This document shows, in pieces, positions 13,164 to 13,633 of a stretch of 13,633 nucleotides of DNA; position 1 is the stretch's first letter, and the number at the start of each line of letters is the position of its first letter. The stretch covers positions 1-13,633 of the forward strand of contig JAITOI010000163.1 of assembly GCA_031289995.1 (NCBI GenBank). Reading direction: 5' to 3'. The notes below the pieces were generated by a model. That model was not told the DNA's origin, did not search any database, and saw nothing but the letters and a program-made list of their open reading frames with translations. This DNA comes from Prevotellaceae bacterium. Lineage in GTDB: Bacteria > Bacteroidota > Bacteroidia > Bacteroidales > UBA932. The translations under genes and the position numbers were made by a program.

Positions 13164-13633
13164 ATGAAATTTATCATTTCGCGAACCGAGCTCTTCAACC
13201 AGCTGCAGCTGATGGAGAAAGTTATGCCCACCAAGGCCTCGGTGCCCATTCTGGAGAACGTACTTTTTACGCTTCGCAACGACAAGCTGACGCTGATGGC
13301 GTCGAACCTTGAGACCTCGCTGGTGGCCGAAATTGCGGTGACCAACGTGCAGGAAGAAGGCAGCGTGGCCATGCCGCACGACCTCATTTCGTGGCTCAAG
13401 GCGCAGCCCGAACAGCCGCTCACCATCACCGTTGACGAGCAAACGTTCCAGATAAAAATTGTGACGGCCACCGGCAACAGCGAGCTCGCCGGCTTCGACC
13501 CGCAAGAGTTTCCCAGCATCCCCGAAGTAGAAAAGGTTTCGACCATTTCTTTTCCGGCGGCAACGCTCAGCGACGGCCTGTCGAAAACCATCTTTGCCAC
13601 GTCCGACGACCCGCAGCGCCTGCCCGCCATGAC
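13164..13633 (+). CDS. dnaN: DNA polymerase III beta subunit (sliding clamp), N-terminal part (cut by window edge)
   Basis: The first 156 codons of the ring-shaped clamp that tethers DNA polymerase III to DNA; the protein is normally about 370 residues, so more than half lies past the right edge. The N-terminus MKFIISRTELFNQLQLMEKV, then PILENVLFTL and LTLMASNLETSLVAEI are typical of clamp domain 1. The start of domain 2 is seen in ISFPAATLSDGLSKTIFATS and DDPQRLPAM at the edge. No dnaA is in the window. It has its own promoter preceded by an inverted repeat with DnaA-box-like halves, so control by DnaA is possible. Confidence 0.97.
   Translation, partial: MKFIISRTELFNQLQLMEKVMPTKASVPILENVLFTLRNDKLTLMASNLETSLVAEIAVTNVQEEGSVAMPHDLISWLKAQPEQPLTITVDEQTFQIKIVTATGNSELAGFDPQEFPSIPEVEKVSTISFPAATLSDGLSKTIFATSDDPQRLPAM

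Noticed and set aside
12428..13630. 400-codon open frame on the minus strand
   Set aside because: Antisense to both the acyltransferase and dnaN genes, crossing their promoter region; no motif.

Overview
The window looks like chromosomal DNA from a member of the Bacteroidota, most likely Bacteroidales. A SusC-type TonB-dependent receptor is present. Several genes are preceded by the Bacteroidota -7 promoter motif TAnnTTTG, seen here as TACCTTTG or TATCTTTG. Ribosome-binding sites are weak and AT-rich, and the coding DNA is GC-rich while the spacers are AT-rich. No mobile-element genes, CRISPR array, rRNA or tRNA were recognised.

Layout: the window splits at about 6922-7056. To the left everything is on the minus strand. 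argS (5143-6921) is followed by a secreted GH105 glycoside hydrolase (3823-5055). Next comes a 479-base non-coding stretch holding a long structured leader, then a four-unit fasciclin-like (FAS1) lipoprotein (821-3343), then the first 253 codons of a SusC receptor (1-761, running off the left edge). The lipoprotein and SusC probably form one outer-membrane uptake or adhesion operon, and the hydrolase suggests a link to uronic-acid-containing glycans such as pectin.

To the right everything is on the plus strand: a membrane-anchored TPR protein (7057-7752), ribH (7783-8274), a YebC/PmpR-family regulator (8326-9042), a secreted Ala/Lys/Gln-rich coiled-coil protein with a SPOR-like C-terminus (9089-9991) closed by a strong terminator, an ECF sigma factor with a four-helix membrane protein behind it (10111-11208), a 467-base repeat island, an NlpC/P60 lipoprotein (11676-12188), a PlsC-type acyltransferase (12299-13045) and the start of dnaN (13164 to the right edge). 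This side is mostly housekeeping.

The most unusual part is the leader of the FAS1-susC operon (about 3344-3690, minus strand). It combines an apparent promoter, a 35-codon ORF that ends exactly at a run of nine G, and a strong intrinsic terminator 40 bases before the FAS1 start codon. Removing one G (or adding two) would let the small ORF run through the terminator and stop at a TGA overlapping the FAS1 ATG. This suggests, but does not prove, a slippage-controlled attenuator. Also notable are short tandem 7- and 8-base repeats next to several genes (touching the stop codons of argS and yebC), a pair of diverged inverted copies of a ~155-base repeat at 11246-11589, and an inverted pair of DnaA-box-like sequences in front of dnaN.
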